Translations under genes and position numbers: made by a program | Shown: one piece after another, positions 37,010-45,832 of the stretch | How the letters are laid out: each line of letters begins with the position of its first letter | Position numbering within the stretch: position 1 is the stretch's first letter | Virus record (IMG/VR): IMGVR_UViG_3300042291_000291 | Coordinates: 1-61,058 of that record | Length of the DNA stretch: 61,058 bases | Source: a virus | Reading direction: 5' to 3' (one strand) | The notes under the pieces: model-generated | What the model was told of the DNA's origin: nothing | The model's database searches: none | What the model saw: only the letters and a program-made list of their open reading frames with translations

Positions 37010-39760
37010 TTATTTTTTGTTATCAGATTTTCCTTTAACATCATATTTATTTTTGTTTTCTCTGGCTACTTGTAATTGTTTATCAGCAATATTTTGTTGA
37101 ACCATAAGTTTTTCTCTTTCTAATTCTGCTTTTTGATTATTGCTAGAAGTCCTATTAGATTCTTTTTGTCTCTCTAAACTCATTTGACTAGTAAACTGTT
37201 CTGAGTTTTGTATCTCTTTTAAAGTATCATTGTAATCAGATTGTTGATTTTGATTAATATCTTGTGTAGCACCAAACCCAGCGGACCTAATTTCAGCAAC
37301 AAGTATATCTCTCTGTCTATCTTTCTCTCCTTTAATGTCCTCAAATTCTCTTTTAAGTTTTTCATCTTGAGCTTTTGCTTGTAATGCTTGATCTTGCATA
37401 TCTTGTTGATGTTTCATTTCTGCATCTTTCTGTGCTTTAATTTTTTGCTCAGAATCTTTAAGCACACTGTTTAATTCAGATATACTTTCTGATTGCATTA
37501 ATTTTCCTAAGTCATATATTGAAGCTCCTGTAGTATTATTAGATATAGCCATGTTTTTCAATTGCTCTAATACTGCTCTATAGTTAGCTTTAGTAGTTGC
37601 AAATATATTAAGATCTCTCATTAATAAATCTGTACCATTAATTTGGAAGTTTACTTTTTCATCTGCAGAAGTCATGTATGATAATCTAGCAGAAGGTTTA
37701 GTAGATTGATAAAACTGTGCAAGATCTGTTCTCATTTGATGTACTCTTGGCATTAAGTAATCTGAGTGTTGTATGAAGTACATTTCTGTTTGAGCATAAG
37801 ATGATCCAACTGCTTGTTCTACACCTGTTGCAGTTTGTTGAGATAACTGTTGACCCATTCTTTGAGGATTAATACCTATAACTTCATATGCTTGTTGTTT
37901 CATATATGTAGCTAACTGTATTCTTGACATCAACCTGTTAGTCTGTTCTAGGTCTAATTTCTGAAAGTGTTGGAAGTTAAGAGCATTCTCTGTATTAGTA
38001 ATACTGGTATCTAAAGGAAGCATCTGAAAATTCTTCATTGCTACATAAGCTTTAGCTAAATTGTTTTTACCCCAGTCTTCACCCATAGAGTGTCTTGGTA
38101 ATGCATTCTGATCTAATAAGATAACTGTACCTAATTCATCTACTAAAATATCTGCTATTTGATTATTGACAATGTTATATCCTATTTGAAAAGGTTTCAT
38201 TAAATCTATTAATGCAGTTGACTTAGTATTTCTATCTGAAAATACTGCACCTTCTACTGGTAGTTTACATCCGTATAAACTATTATCACCTTTAAATTGA
38301 AATCTAAGTGGTCCTATGTTTTGTTTATCAATACCAATATATAAAGGAGTAAATCCACCAGGGTTATTCATACCCCAGAAAGAAGGAATGTTTGGTCCAA
38401 CTTTAATACCACCCCATACCTCATTAATCCAAATCCAGTCTATATGCTCACCATATACAATATTGTCTTTAGTTTTATTTTTAAAGAGTCTTGTATCATA
38501 CACGGGTGAGTCTGTTACTTTGTAGTCTTCAGTAATAATTTCTGTAATTACTTCACCTGAGTCAGTAACTTTAGTTAAGTGACCTACTTTTCTTTGAGAT
38601 TTCCAATATGCTGTAGTTACTCTTAATAAATATGCAGTACCTTGATCATAATAATCTTCTCCTTCTCTAAGTATGTAATTAACAATATCTCCTCCATTGA
38701 ATATACTATTAGCTGCTGCAGTAGAATATTGTCTGAATCCTAATGAAGGCATGTTAGTATTCCACTCATGTGATTTAGTAGCATCATAAAATGATCCGTC
38801 ATTTTGAGTACCACCAATGTTATATCCTGCTGATCTGATAGGATAGATAGCTTCTAATGATGCCATCTGATCTTCATTCATCATATATCCATACTTATCA
38901 ATAACATCTGCTACAGTTAACATGTCAGTTTTACCAACCCAATTAGATTGAGATATATATCTTGCATCAGGAGACTTGTGATAAAATGTTAGTACAGGAT
39001 TCCATAATTCTACATCATAATCATCTTCCATCATACGCATATGCCAGAACTCTCTGTCTGTAATAAGCATATCTCTAAAACCTCTTTCTTCTAACTCATC
39101 CATTCTGAATCTTTCAGTATCTACTTCATGTTGATGAGAAGCCCATTGCTCTACTATAGATCTGTAATCTTTTTTAAAGAATTGTTCTATTTCAGGTAAT
39201 GTTTTAAGTTTTTCTGGATTTAATTGTTCTTGTGCTTCTGGAGATTCTGGATTAAGACCTTGCTCAATTAATGCAGATGTTATCTTCATCTGTGCATCTT
39301 GCATTAATGTATCTTCTACCATTTGTCTTTTTTGCTCCATCATATCATTATATGATCCTTCATCAACAGCACGGTATGTTAACTTACTTGATCTTTTAGC
39401 AAATTCAGCTACAAGAACATTAATTACATTAGGTATAATTGGGTAAAATTTAAGTTCAAGTGCAGAAGAATCTTCTTTAGTAAGAGTTTCAATTATATCT
39501 CTATAATCATTATCTTCCTCTACAATGTAATCAGACTTATCAATAACACCTTTAGCTAACTTATAGTTTTTCATTAACCTACGGGCATTTCTTTTAATCT
39601 GTTTAAGACCATTCCACTCTAACCAGTCAAGATTCCAAGCTGCCCACTTATCATCTTTTTCTACTTTAGGAATAAACTGTAAAGGTTGAGTTATACTACC
39701 TAACCTGTTATGTTCTGTCTTTGCTCCTTTTTTGAGCTGTAATGCGTTGAAAACTTGCAT
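37010..39760 (-). CDS. Portal protein (916 aa)
   Basis: Directly follows the large terminase by six bases and is long, as crAss-like portals are. Residues about 40-560 have the portal-type mix (LEWNGLKQIKRNARRLMKNY, GGFTPLYIGID, RLMSRIQLATYMKQQAYEVI). The region around 560-690 reads like stem and clip helices (MGQQLSQQTATGVEQAVGSS). The last about 180 residues are a Gln/Lys/Glu coiled coil (QDQALQAKAQDEKLKREFED), the barrel. It forms the dodecameric ring through which DNA passes. Function is inferred from order and pattern. Confidence 0.82.
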   Translation of the reverse strand: MQVFNALQLKKGAKTEHNRLGSITQPLQFIPKVEKDDKWAAWNLDWLEWNGLKQIKRNARRLMKNYKLAKGVIDKSDYIVEEDNDYRDIIETLTKEDSSALELKFYPIIPNVINVLVAEFAKRSSKLTYRAVDEGSYNDMMEQKRQMVEDTLMQDAQMKITSALIEQGLNPESPEAQEQLNPEKLKTLPEIEQFFKKDYRSIVEQWASHQHEVDTERFRMDELEERGFRDMLITDREFWHMRMMEDDYDVELWNPVLTFYHKSPDARYISQSNWVGKTDMLTVADVIDKYGYMMNEDQMASLEAIYPIRSAGYNIGGTQNDGSFYDATKSHEWNTNMPSLGFRQYSTAAANSIFNGGDIVNYILREGEDYYDQGTAYLLRVTTAYWKSQRKVGHLTKVTDSGEVITEIITEDYKVTDSPVYDTRLFKNKTKDNIVYGEHIDWIWINEVWGGIKVGPNIPSFWGMNNPGGFTPLYIGIDKQNIGPLRFQFKGDNSLYGCKLPVEGAVFSDRNTKSTALIDLMKPFQIGYNIVNNQIADILVDELGTVILLDQNALPRHSMGEDWGKNNLAKAYVAMKNFQMLPLDTSITNTENALNFQHFQKLDLEQTNRLMSRIQLATYMKQQAYEVIGINPQRMGQQLSQQTATGVEQAVGSSYAQTEMYFIQHSDYLMPRVHQMRTDLAQFYQSTKPSARLSYMTSADEKVNFQINGTDLLMRDLNIFATTKANYRAVLEQLKNMAISNNTTGASIYDLGKLMQSESISELNSVLKDSEQKIKAQKDAEMKHQQDMQDQALQAKAQDEKLKREFEDIKGEKDRQRDILVAEIRSAGFGATQDINQNQQSDYNDTLKEIQNSEQFTSQMSLERQKESNRTSSNNQKAELEREKLMVQQNIADKQLQVARENKNKYDVKGKSDNKK

Positions 39761-39766
39761 ATTCTT

Positions 39767-41971
39767 TTATTTTAAATTTTTAAATGGTGATCTGTTAAAT
39801 TTTTGATTTTCACCTAATCCACTTCTACCCATATGTCTAAAAGGACTACTCTTTAAGGTATACAAATTTTTTGAATTTTCCAATTTTTTACTTGCTTCAT
39901 CTCTCACAATTCTTTTTGTGTAACCCATATTAGCTTGTTGGATTTTAAGAAATGAAACTAATGCAGAAAAAGCTACTAACCTATCCACGTTGAGTCCATC
40001 TTGATAAGCCTGCATTTCCCTCAGTAACATTATATCCGGTATTCTTTCTACACCATAATGTATCTTTACAGTAGTACCATCATCTTTCTGTATATGATCT
40101 ATCTCTTCAGTTAAGAAATCTTGAGTATAACTGATCATATGGTTCTTAAATAGTACACCTGTATTTCTCCATCCGTATTCCTGGAATACATTTGCATTAG
40201 ATCCTAAATCTTTTAAGAATACTATTTTGTTTCTTGGTACTAGATATCTTTGTTTTTTTCTTGATATCATGTGATTTATAAATTGAGATATATTATTCTC
40301 TACTATAGTCCATGCATTATACCATTCAATTATTAATTCTAGTCTCTCATGTGTTTTATTAATATCATCAAATCTTCCGCACCATGCTGCTACAATTTTA
40401 TCTCTTTCTATAAATGTCTCAGCCTCACCATTAGTAACCTTAGTTACTTCAACTGGAGCTTTCATTATATATATAGAACATAGTGAGTCTGAGGTAGTTG
40501 TCTTTCCCTCTGCAACAGGGTCAATACTGCCATAGTACATACCAAATGTAGGATCTGGTACTGGTCTTTCCCATACTACTAACGTACCTGTTTTATCTTC
40601 TGTCTTCTTAGATATAGGAAACTCAGCTATTGGTAATTTATTAGTAGCTTTTACTTTTACTTTACCGGTTTCATCTCTAGATATATCAAGAAACTCTGAA
40701 GAGTATTCTTTTTCTTCTATTCTTTTTATCTGAGCATTTACAAGATGTGGTGGGAATTTAGCCTCTTTTCTAAATGCAAATGCCTCTTCTATATTTCTTG
40801 GATGCTGAGATACCTCAAGTTGATAATCTTTAGGTTCTTTATTTTTCTTGATTTCCTCAAAGTATTCATCTAAAGCAATTAATGCTTCTTGGACAAGTGA
40901 ATTACCATAATCATCTATATATGGTGGCATAGACCATTGTTCAGGTATAAACAATCCTGATTCTCCCCATGTATTATCTTTATCTATTAGATTGGTTTTA
41001 ACTGGATATATATCATTACTGGCTGGATCAAGTATCATTTTCTTTAAAGGACCACATTGATCAAGATCCCCTACTGATCCCGCAGCAATAAATAATCCTG
41101 TAGTAATCATACCAGACTTAAGTGCTGGTTTAATATATCCAAAGGTTGTATCCATCTTGGGAGCAATTCCTGCTTCTTCATGAAAGAAGAACTTAACCGG
41201 ACCCCCAACACCATTTGTTGGATCTTTTTCAAAAGACATACCTTGCATAGTACCTTTAAGTCCTATTTCAGCTTTTCTATCTCCTTTTCTTATCTCAATT
41301 TTTTGTTGCCACATCATTACTTTATCTGGAGACATAGGTCTATACCATGCAGTATGTTCATTTAAGAATGCTGCATACTCAGATAAGAATTTCCAGGTAC
41401 CTTTCTCATTGATATAATCTTTAAGTGACGCACCCATTTTTAAAGTAACCCCAGCTTCAAACCATAACTGATTGATAAGTTTACCTGCATGAAAGTATGA
41501 ACTAGCTATCTGTCTTTTTTTAAGAATAGCTACGTGCATGTAATTTATTTCTGCAAGTATCTCATATAAGGCCATGTGATATTGTGCATCTCTTATTTTA
41601 GCAAATCCAAACTTTTGCTCTTCCTTATCAAAGATAGGTAAGAAGTTTAACCACATATAATAATCTCTTGTAAGGAACCAAGTTTTAGATCCTGATTTAA
41701 TTATTACACCTAATCTACATTTAGCTTTTTGGTCATCCCAATAATTAATAAAATCTTTAGATTTAAATGGGGCTACACAATATACTTTTTCTATATTGAA
41801 TTTTGTTGACTCAGATATAAATATTTTATTACTTACATCATCAAACTCATATTCACCGGGCTCTTTAAATAATGCAAACACAAACTCACCAAATTCTTTT
41901 CTTGTATCAAAAGATGTAGTAGTCCATGTTCCATTATCCCAGGTGGGAATATCCGTGTACATATTTTCCAT
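39767..41971 (-). CDS. terL: Terminase large subunit (734 aa)
   Basis: The ATPase domain has a Walker A-like segment KKRQIASSYFHA (residues 151-162) and Walker B FFFHEEAG (261-268, adjacent Glu pair). A coupling motif is likely near GLFIAAGSVG (292-301). The nuclease domain is RNase H-like: motif I MYYGSIDPVAEG with Asp 484, the VENN segment near 557-560, and motif III ERIPDIMLL with Asp 646. Portal follows six bases downstream and a small packaging-linked gene lies two bases upstream. It packages DNA into the prohead and cuts the concatemer. Confidence 0.9.
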   Translation of the reverse strand: MENMYTDIPTWDNGTWTTTSFDTRKEFGEFVFALFKEPGEYEFDDVSNKIFISESTKFNIEKVYCVAPFKSKDFINYWDDQKAKCRLGVIIKSGSKTWFLTRDYYMWLNFLPIFDKEEQKFGFAKIRDAQYHMALYEILAEINYMHVAILKKRQIASSYFHAGKLINQLWFEAGVTLKMGASLKDYINEKGTWKFLSEYAAFLNEHTAWYRPMSPDKVMMWQQKIEIRKGDRKAEIGLKGTMQGMSFEKDPTNGVGGPVKFFFHEEAGIAPKMDTTFGYIKPALKSGMITTGLFIAAGSVGDLDQCGPLKKMILDPASNDIYPVKTNLIDKDNTWGESGLFIPEQWSMPPYIDDYGNSLVQEALIALDEYFEEIKKNKEPKDYQLEVSQHPRNIEEAFAFRKEAKFPPHLVNAQIKRIEEKEYSSEFLDISRDETGKVKVKATNKLPIAEFPISKKTEDKTGTLVVWERPVPDPTFGMYYGSIDPVAEGKTTTSDSLCSIYIMKAPVEVTKVTNGEAETFIERDKIVAAWCGRFDDINKTHERLELIIEWYNAWTIVENNISQFINHMISRKKQRYLVPRNKIVFLKDLGSNANVFQEYGWRNTGVLFKNHMISYTQDFLTEEIDHIQKDDGTTVKIHYGVERIPDIMLLREMQAYQDGLNVDRLVAFSALVSFLKIQQANMGYTKRIVRDEASKKLENSKNLYTLKSSPFRHMGRSGLGENQKFNRSPFKNLK

Positions 41972-41973
41972 AA

Positions 41974-42489
41974 TTAACTATCATAAGATAAACCAATTCC
42001 TCCTCTAACTTTACTAGATTGCTCTTCCTGTAAATCTTTATATACTCCTTTAAAAGAAGCTCTAATAAGATCAAAGTTTTTTGCTGCAGCTACAAGTGAA
42101 TTTATATTACCATCTCTTCCTGCAGTAATTGGAGTAGTCTCCATATATCTAGCTAATCTATCTAACATAGATGCCATACCTTTATATGCTCTATATGTAG
42201 GAGTCTCATATAATCTTTGACAGAATACTAATGCTTGATGTATTGTTTTATCCTCAGTAGAAAATTCAGCTTTAATCTCAGCTAGAATTAAATCTTCTTT
42301 ATCTATCTCTGGTGTGTGAAAAAATGGATTCATATCAGGATTAGGACATGTCATATAAAACAAGTACTGGTATATCTTAATGTAGTTTTCTGGATATTCA
42401 TCCATAACATCCTTAAGTGCATGTAGTGTATAACAATGTTCAGTTGGTATTACTACATTATTTTGTACATCAAATAGTTTTATTAACAT
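41974..42489 (-). CDS. Small protein upstream of the terminase gene (171 aa)
   Basis: Mostly helical and acidic with DVMDEYPENYIKIYQYLFYM near residues 28-47; ends SKVRGGIGLSYDS, so it too has Gly-Gly (163-164) seven residues from the end. It lies two bases from the terminase start. It could be a small terminase subunit or a head-completion factor by position, but no DNA-binding motif is obvious. Confidence 0.5.
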   Translation of the reverse strand: MLIKLFDVQNNVVIPTEHCYTLHALKDVMDEYPENYIKIYQYLFYMTCPNPDMNPFFHTPEIDKEDLILAEIKAEFSTEDKTIHQALVFCQRLYETPTYRAYKGMASMLDRLARYMETTPITAGRDGNINSLVAAAKNFDLIRASFKGVYKDLQEEQSSKVRGGIGLSYDS

Positions 42490-42491
42490 GT

Positions 42492-43298
42492 TTATAATGA
42501 TTTAATTATAGCTATAACTTCTTCTTTTAAATATGGTATCTCCATTGGTATTACTTGTTTAATTTCCGGATCTCCTTGATCAGTATATTTAGTAATAGGA
42601 TACCCCCATTCATCTACTCCATCTAAGTCAAATGTAACATGATGTATAAACAGTTTACCTGGTTTTAATTTTGGGTTGTGTTTCAACATAATATACATAT
42701 ATATACTTAATTGTAGTGCATAGTGGTTAAAATTACAATCATCCAAATGTGATACAGGGTCCTGTAATTTGTCACTAATCCCATCCCAATCCTTATATGA
42801 TTCAACATCAATCTTCTTATTTGTCTTATAATCAATGATATTAATTTTATCATTAACTACTTCTACTAAATCTGATTGACCACATATACCTGCAGACTTT
42901 AAATAAACCATATGTTCAGGATATACACCTTGTTCTAATTTTTGAGAAGGAGCATACTTTAAATTGTTTACTTCAGGTACCGGAGTTATTATTGGTATTA
43001 TCACACCATCTACTTCTAATGAAGATAGACTGCATAGATCTGATTCTCTTTGATTATGATAAAAGGTCCCTAATGATGTAGCTCTTAGTGCTTCATTATC
43101 CCAGATTTCAATTATCTTTTCTGGTGCTATACCAAACCATTTTGATTTTTTTTGTTTAGAGCATTTAGCAGCTATTTTAACTTTATCAAATGGCTTTTTT
43201 AATTTTGATATAAGACTTGTTACACTAGTCCATTTGATAGATTCTTCACCTTCAATACTAGTATAACTATGGTCATCTGCTTTAAATACTATACTCAT
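42492..43298 (-). CDS. PD-(D/E)XK nuclease, RecB/Cas4-like (268 aa)
   Basis: Motifs are in order: GTFYHNQRE (His 81, the RecB-family helix), the acidic Glu around 128, GICGQSDLVE with Asp 143, and IIDYKTNKK with Asp 156 and Lys 158. This is the full PD-(D/E)XK set of the RecB/exonuclease superfamily. The context of packaging genes suggests processing of replicating DNA, recombination or degradation. It overlaps the next gene by four bases. Confidence 0.8.
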   Translation of the reverse strand: MSIVFKADDHSYTSIEGEESIKWTSVTSLISKLKKPFDKVKIAAKCSKQKKSKWFGIAPEKIIEIWDNEALRATSLGTFYHNQRESDLCSLSSLEVDGVIIPIITPVPEVNNLKYAPSQKLEQGVYPEHMVYLKSAGICGQSDLVEVVNDKINIIDYKTNKKIDVESYKDWDGISDKLQDPVSHLDDCNFNHYALQLSIYMYIMLKHNPKLKPGKLFIHHVTFDLDGVDEWGYPITKYTDQGDPEIKQVIPMEIPYLKEEVIAIIKSL

Positions 43299-43609
43299 AA
43301 TTGTGCGTTTTCTATAATTGTATCAGCTAAAATAATTGATGCTTCATCATTTGATGCCAACATACTTTTAATATTATTAACTTCTTCTTGAGTAAATTTA
43401 CCTTCTAATCTAAGTATACTTAATGATAAAAACTTATTTTGAAGTTCTAATTTTTCTATTTTATTTAATAATACCTCTGTTGGAATATAAGCACTTTTAT
43501 TACTACTTGTTATTTGACTCCATATAACATTACTTGTATCAGGAGCAGCACTACCAATATGATTAGGTGCATATAGACCTTGTGCTGTTAAATTTGTTTC
43601 AGTTGTCAT
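43295..43609 (-). CDS. Hypothetical small protein with coiled coil (104 aa)
   Basis: A Ser/Thr/Asn-rich first half, then a coiled-coil segment (EVLLNKIEKLELQNKFLSLS) and a helix. Start has the AATTATAATTATG context. Its gene overlaps the nuclease by four bases and follows the zinc-ribbon gene by two. No family recognised. Confidence 0.6.
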   Translation of the reverse strand: MTTETNLTAQGLYAPNHIGSAAPDTSNVIWSQITSSNKSAYIPTEVLLNKIEKLELQNKFLSLSILRLEGKFTQEEVNNIKSMLASNDEASIILADTIIENAQL

Positions 43610-43611
43610 AA

Positions 43612-43911
43612 TTATAATTTTTCTAGTTTATCTTCATCTTCTTCTGTGATAACTGCTTTCCATCTCAAGTCCGGACACTCTGATGATAATGATCTTGTTT
43701 TAAATGTAAGTGAGCAGCCACATAAATTACAACATGGTTGCGTCCCTGGCATTACACATGATGAACCTTTAGTATCTTTTCTTACACACATATTACATAA
43801 TTCCATTCTATCTGCTGCAATCTTTTCTACAAAGGCATCTCTTATTACAGAATTTTTAATACCCTCCATAATTTGCTTTCTATTATGCCAAATCTTCTCC
43901 AGTTTTCCCAT
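43612..43911 (-). CDS. Zinc-ribbon-like protein (99 aa)
   Basis: Cys pairs CNMCVRK and CCNLCGC in the middle, spaced by about 20 residues, suggest a zinc site; the N-terminus is a basic helix. The start at 43911 overlaps the upstream HU-like gene by 29 bases; the in-frame Met at 43869 has the AAATTATGG context typical of this genome and would nearly remove the overlap, so that start is a fair alternative. A late regulator or a DNA-binding accessory is possible. Confidence 0.62.
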   Translation of the reverse strand: MGKLEKIWHNRKQIMEGIKNSVIRDAFVEKIAADRMELCNMCVRKDTKGSSCVMPGTQPCCNLCGCSLTFKTRSLSSECPDLRWKAVITEEDEDKLEKL

Positions 43912-44269
43912 CTGCTTTGTCTTTTAAAAATTTATCTTTAATTTCTTTATCTGCTTTTAGCATTTTATCTGCTTTCTCCAATAATATAACTTTAGCCTCT
44001 ATTCTTTTCTTATAGTTATAATTGGCCATAGTATCCGTATTTAGTGTTTCAATACTATTATGATACTTATCCAAGAGTGCAGTAACTAATCTAGGTTTAA
44101 TAGACATGATTCCTAAACCATCTAAGTTTATTCTGATATGATTTAACTCAGTTAAGTTTTTTCTTATCTCTTTATAGTAGAAAGTCATAAAATTATCTAC
44201 AAGTGTTTCTGAGATATTTAAATCTTCAGCAACTTGTTTGTATAATGTATTAGGTTTTTTTGGGATCAT
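43883..44269 (-). CDS. HU/IHF-like small DNA-binding protein (128 aa)
   Basis: Residues 8-65 match the HU/IHF pattern: LYKQVAEDLNISETLVDNF, then helix FMTFYYKEIRKNLTELNH, then IRINLDGLGIMSIKP, like the HU strand and Gly-x-Gly turn. The C-terminal half is a Lys-rich helix. Overlaps the upstream gene by four bases (ATGA). Presumed DNA-bending role in packaging, replication or gene control. It is the second HU/IHF-like gene in the window. Confidence 0.65.
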   Translation of the reverse strand: MIPKKPNTLYKQVAEDLNISETLVDNFMTFYYKEIRKNLTELNHIRINLDGLGIMSIKPRLVTALLDKYHNSIETLNTDTMANYNYKKRIEAKVILLEKADKMLKADKEIKDKFLKDKADGKTGEDLA

Positions 44270-44628
44270 CTTCCTAAAAATTTATAATCTAATAATATAT
44301 CTCCTTCTGTTTGTACTTGCAAGGTAGGATTTAATCTAATGAGTTTTTTATCTACATCATCTTTAATTACTAACATTGTTTTCATTGCTTTATTAACTGC
44401 ATTTCTAACTGTTTGTGGTGACTTAAATATCATCTGTTCTTCAGAAGAAGCATCATAACAAAAATGAGTTAATTCAATAGGTCCTGACATGCTCAACAAT
44501 GTTAAACAGTTTAAGTCAGAATCACTCACCACTATATGATTAATATAGCAGTGAGATAATATCTGAAACTTAACAATTTCCCATTTTGGCATTACAGCAC
44601 GTTTCTGTACTTGATTTACTAATGCCAT
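44266..44628 (-). CDS. Winged-helix-like small regulatory protein (120 aa)
   Basis: The helix SPQTVRNAVNKAMKTMLVIK reads as a recognition helix followed by a wing (DKKLIRLNP), and LSMSGPIELTHFCYDASSEE as the preceding helical bundle, which together suggest a winged helix-turn-helix. Located between the coiled-coil gene and the HU-like gene in one unit. It may regulate late transcription. Pattern only. Confidence 0.5.
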   Translation of the reverse strand: MALVNQVQKRAVMPKWEIVKFQILSHCYINHIVVSDSDLNCLTLLSMSGPIELTHFCYDASSEEQMIFKSPQTVRNAVNKAMKTMLVIKDDVDKKLIRLNPTLQVQTEGDILLDYKFLGR

Positions 44629-44634
44629 AAGTTC

Positions 44635-44910
44635 CTATTGAGTTTTAAGTTTTCTTTCTTGTTCTGGTGTTGGTGCGTCTAGATCATCTTCACCTTCAGT
44701 AGGTGGATTCATCATCATTGCAAGTTGATAGTTAATACTTGTTCTTTTGAATCTAGCCTCATCAATTTCACATAGTACTTTCTCATACTCTAGTTGTGCT
44801 GTTAAATAAGGAATTGATTCTGTGTAAAATTTAAGCATATCAGCCTTTCTTTCTGCTAATTCTTCTGCTGTTAATTCTACTTCTTCTTGATGTTGGTTTT
44901 CTTTACTCAT
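44635..44910 (-). CDS. Conserved coiled-coil protein, first gene of the packaging/head unit (91 aa)
   Basis: Residues 12-60 have EELAERKADMLKFYTESIPY and EARFKRTSINYQLAMMM, a helical pattern I recall in small proteins of crAss-like phages. The acidic tail is EGEDDLDAPTPEQER. It opens a unit: upstream lie a terminator (44980-45006) and a TATATTTG box (44934-44941). Function unknown. Confidence 0.65.
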   Translation of the reverse strand: MSKENQHQEEVELTAEELAERKADMLKFYTESIPYLTAQLEYEKVLCEIDEARFKRTSINYQLAMMMNPPTEGEDDLDAPTPEQERKLKTQ

Positions 44911-44933
44911 GATATATATTTTAAAAGTTTATA

Positions 44934-44941
44934 CAAATATA
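44934..44941 (-). promoter_or_regulatory. Putative -7 box TATATTTG for the packaging/head unit
   Basis: TATATTTG on the minus strand, about 25 bases before the ATG at 44910. Just upstream lies the perfect palindrome AAGTTTAAACTT (44950-44961), a possible operator. The terminator at 44980 isolates it from the lysis unit. Confidence 0.45.
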
Positions 44942-44979
44942 TACAAAATAAGTTTAAACTTATAGTATTTAAAATAAAA

Positions 44980-45006
44980 AACTCAGGTATGTTATTTACC
45001 TGAGTT
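44980..45006 (-). terminator. Rho-independent terminator after the lysis cassette
   Basis: Minus strand: ten-base perfect stem AACTCAGGTA / TACCTGAGTT, seven-base loop, then TTTTATTTT. Confidence 0.88.
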
Positions 45007-45028
45007 CTAAATTATAGATTAGTAGTAG

Positions 45029-45187
45029 TTATCTATTTTTGATTGTAAAGTTTAATATAGTCAGCATATAAAAACTTCTATCTATATCAAATTCAATAGT
45101 AAAAAAGTCTAAAGCTCCAAGACGGACTCTTATACACACTTTATCCCATTGTTTATTTTTTATCTTCCAAGCATTTCTTAATTTCAT
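45029..45187 (-). CDS. Small hypothetical protein after the YkuD-like gene (52 aa)
   Basis: ATG at 45187 overlaps the upstream stop by four bases (ATGA), TAA at 45029. Sequence begins MKLRNAWKIKNKQWDKVCIR and is half basic, half beta-like (VRLGALDFFTIEFDID). The coupling and the terminator right after it support a real gene. Function unknown. Confidence 0.6.
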   Translation of the reverse strand: MKLRNAWKIKNKQWDKVCIRVRLGALDFFTIEFDIDRSFYMLTILNFTIKNR

Positions 45188-45786
45188 ACTGCTGTTATAT
45201 CTTTAGATTCTATTAATGTATAGGTAAAGTGATTACCATGTATCTTTGCTGCTAGTTTACAAATCTTCATAAACTCATCAAAGTCTTTTACTCTTTTAAA
45301 TACTTGACATCCTTCTGACCAGTTTTCTACCCATGTAGAGTCTTGACCTGCTTTGTGAATATTAATACCAAACATACCATTATCTCTAGTTGTTTCATCA
45401 AAGGTCATGTCTTTATTGTTATCTCTAAAAACTGCTACAGTACCGTTTCTTTGACATAAGGCTTCATATTTACCTTGGTGCTTATCAATAGACCACACAC
45501 CTCTATATTGTCCAGGAATAAGTCTTGCTACACCTTTAGAATTACTATACTGCATTACACCTTTTTTACCTGGCTCAGTTGTATTCATCCATTCATGATA
45601 TTGCCATATGCCTTTAGCATCTTTATATGATATTGTAATAATATCATCAAATACATTAGTAACTTTTTTACCGGTAGAACTATTGCGTACTCCTACTATA
45701 TTAACATCATAGCTTTTGTTTGCTACATCATCAAACCACTTGTAGCCTTTAGAGTTAATAGCATTTCTAATTTGACTTAAAATCAT
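45184..45786 (-). CDS. YkuD-like/L,D-transpeptidase-type wall enzyme, endolysin candidate (200 aa)
   Basis: GMFGINIHKAG with His 144, then NWSEGCQVF with SEGC at 157-160, match the HxnSxGC catalytic pattern of YkuD/L,D-transpeptidase-type enzymes and related phage endolysins. In phages this fold is found in lysins that act on peptidoglycan cross-links. It is next to a papain-like enzyme and holin candidates. Whether it hydrolyses or exchanges links is not decidable from sequence. A TAAATTTG box precedes it. Confidence 0.6.
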   Translation of the reverse strand: MILSQIRNAINSKGYKWFDDVANKSYDVNIVGVRNSSTGKKVTNVFDDIITISYKDAKGIWQYHEWMNTTEPGKKGVMQYSNSKGVARLIPGQYRGVWSIDKHQGKYEALCQRNGTVAVFRDNNKDMTFDETTRDNGMFGINIHKAGQDSTWVENWSEGCQVFKRVKDFDEFMKICKLAAKIHGNHFTYTLIESKDITAV

Positions 45787-45824
45787 AACCTATTATTTAT
45801 TGATTAAACTTGATTATAAAAATA

Positions 45825-45832
45825 CAAATTTA
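45825..45832 (-). promoter_or_regulatory. Putative -7 box TAAATTTG
   Basis: TAnnTTTG match that overlaps the stop codon of the papain-like gene, about 40 bases before the ATG at 45786. It would give the wall-enzyme gene a private promoter. Confidence 0.35.

Noticed and set aside
33988-41971. Intron or intein in capsid, portal or terminase genes
   Set aside because: Each is a single uninterrupted frame of expected length with no Hint-type splicing motifs and no group I core; the only mobile element found is the GIY-YIG gene.
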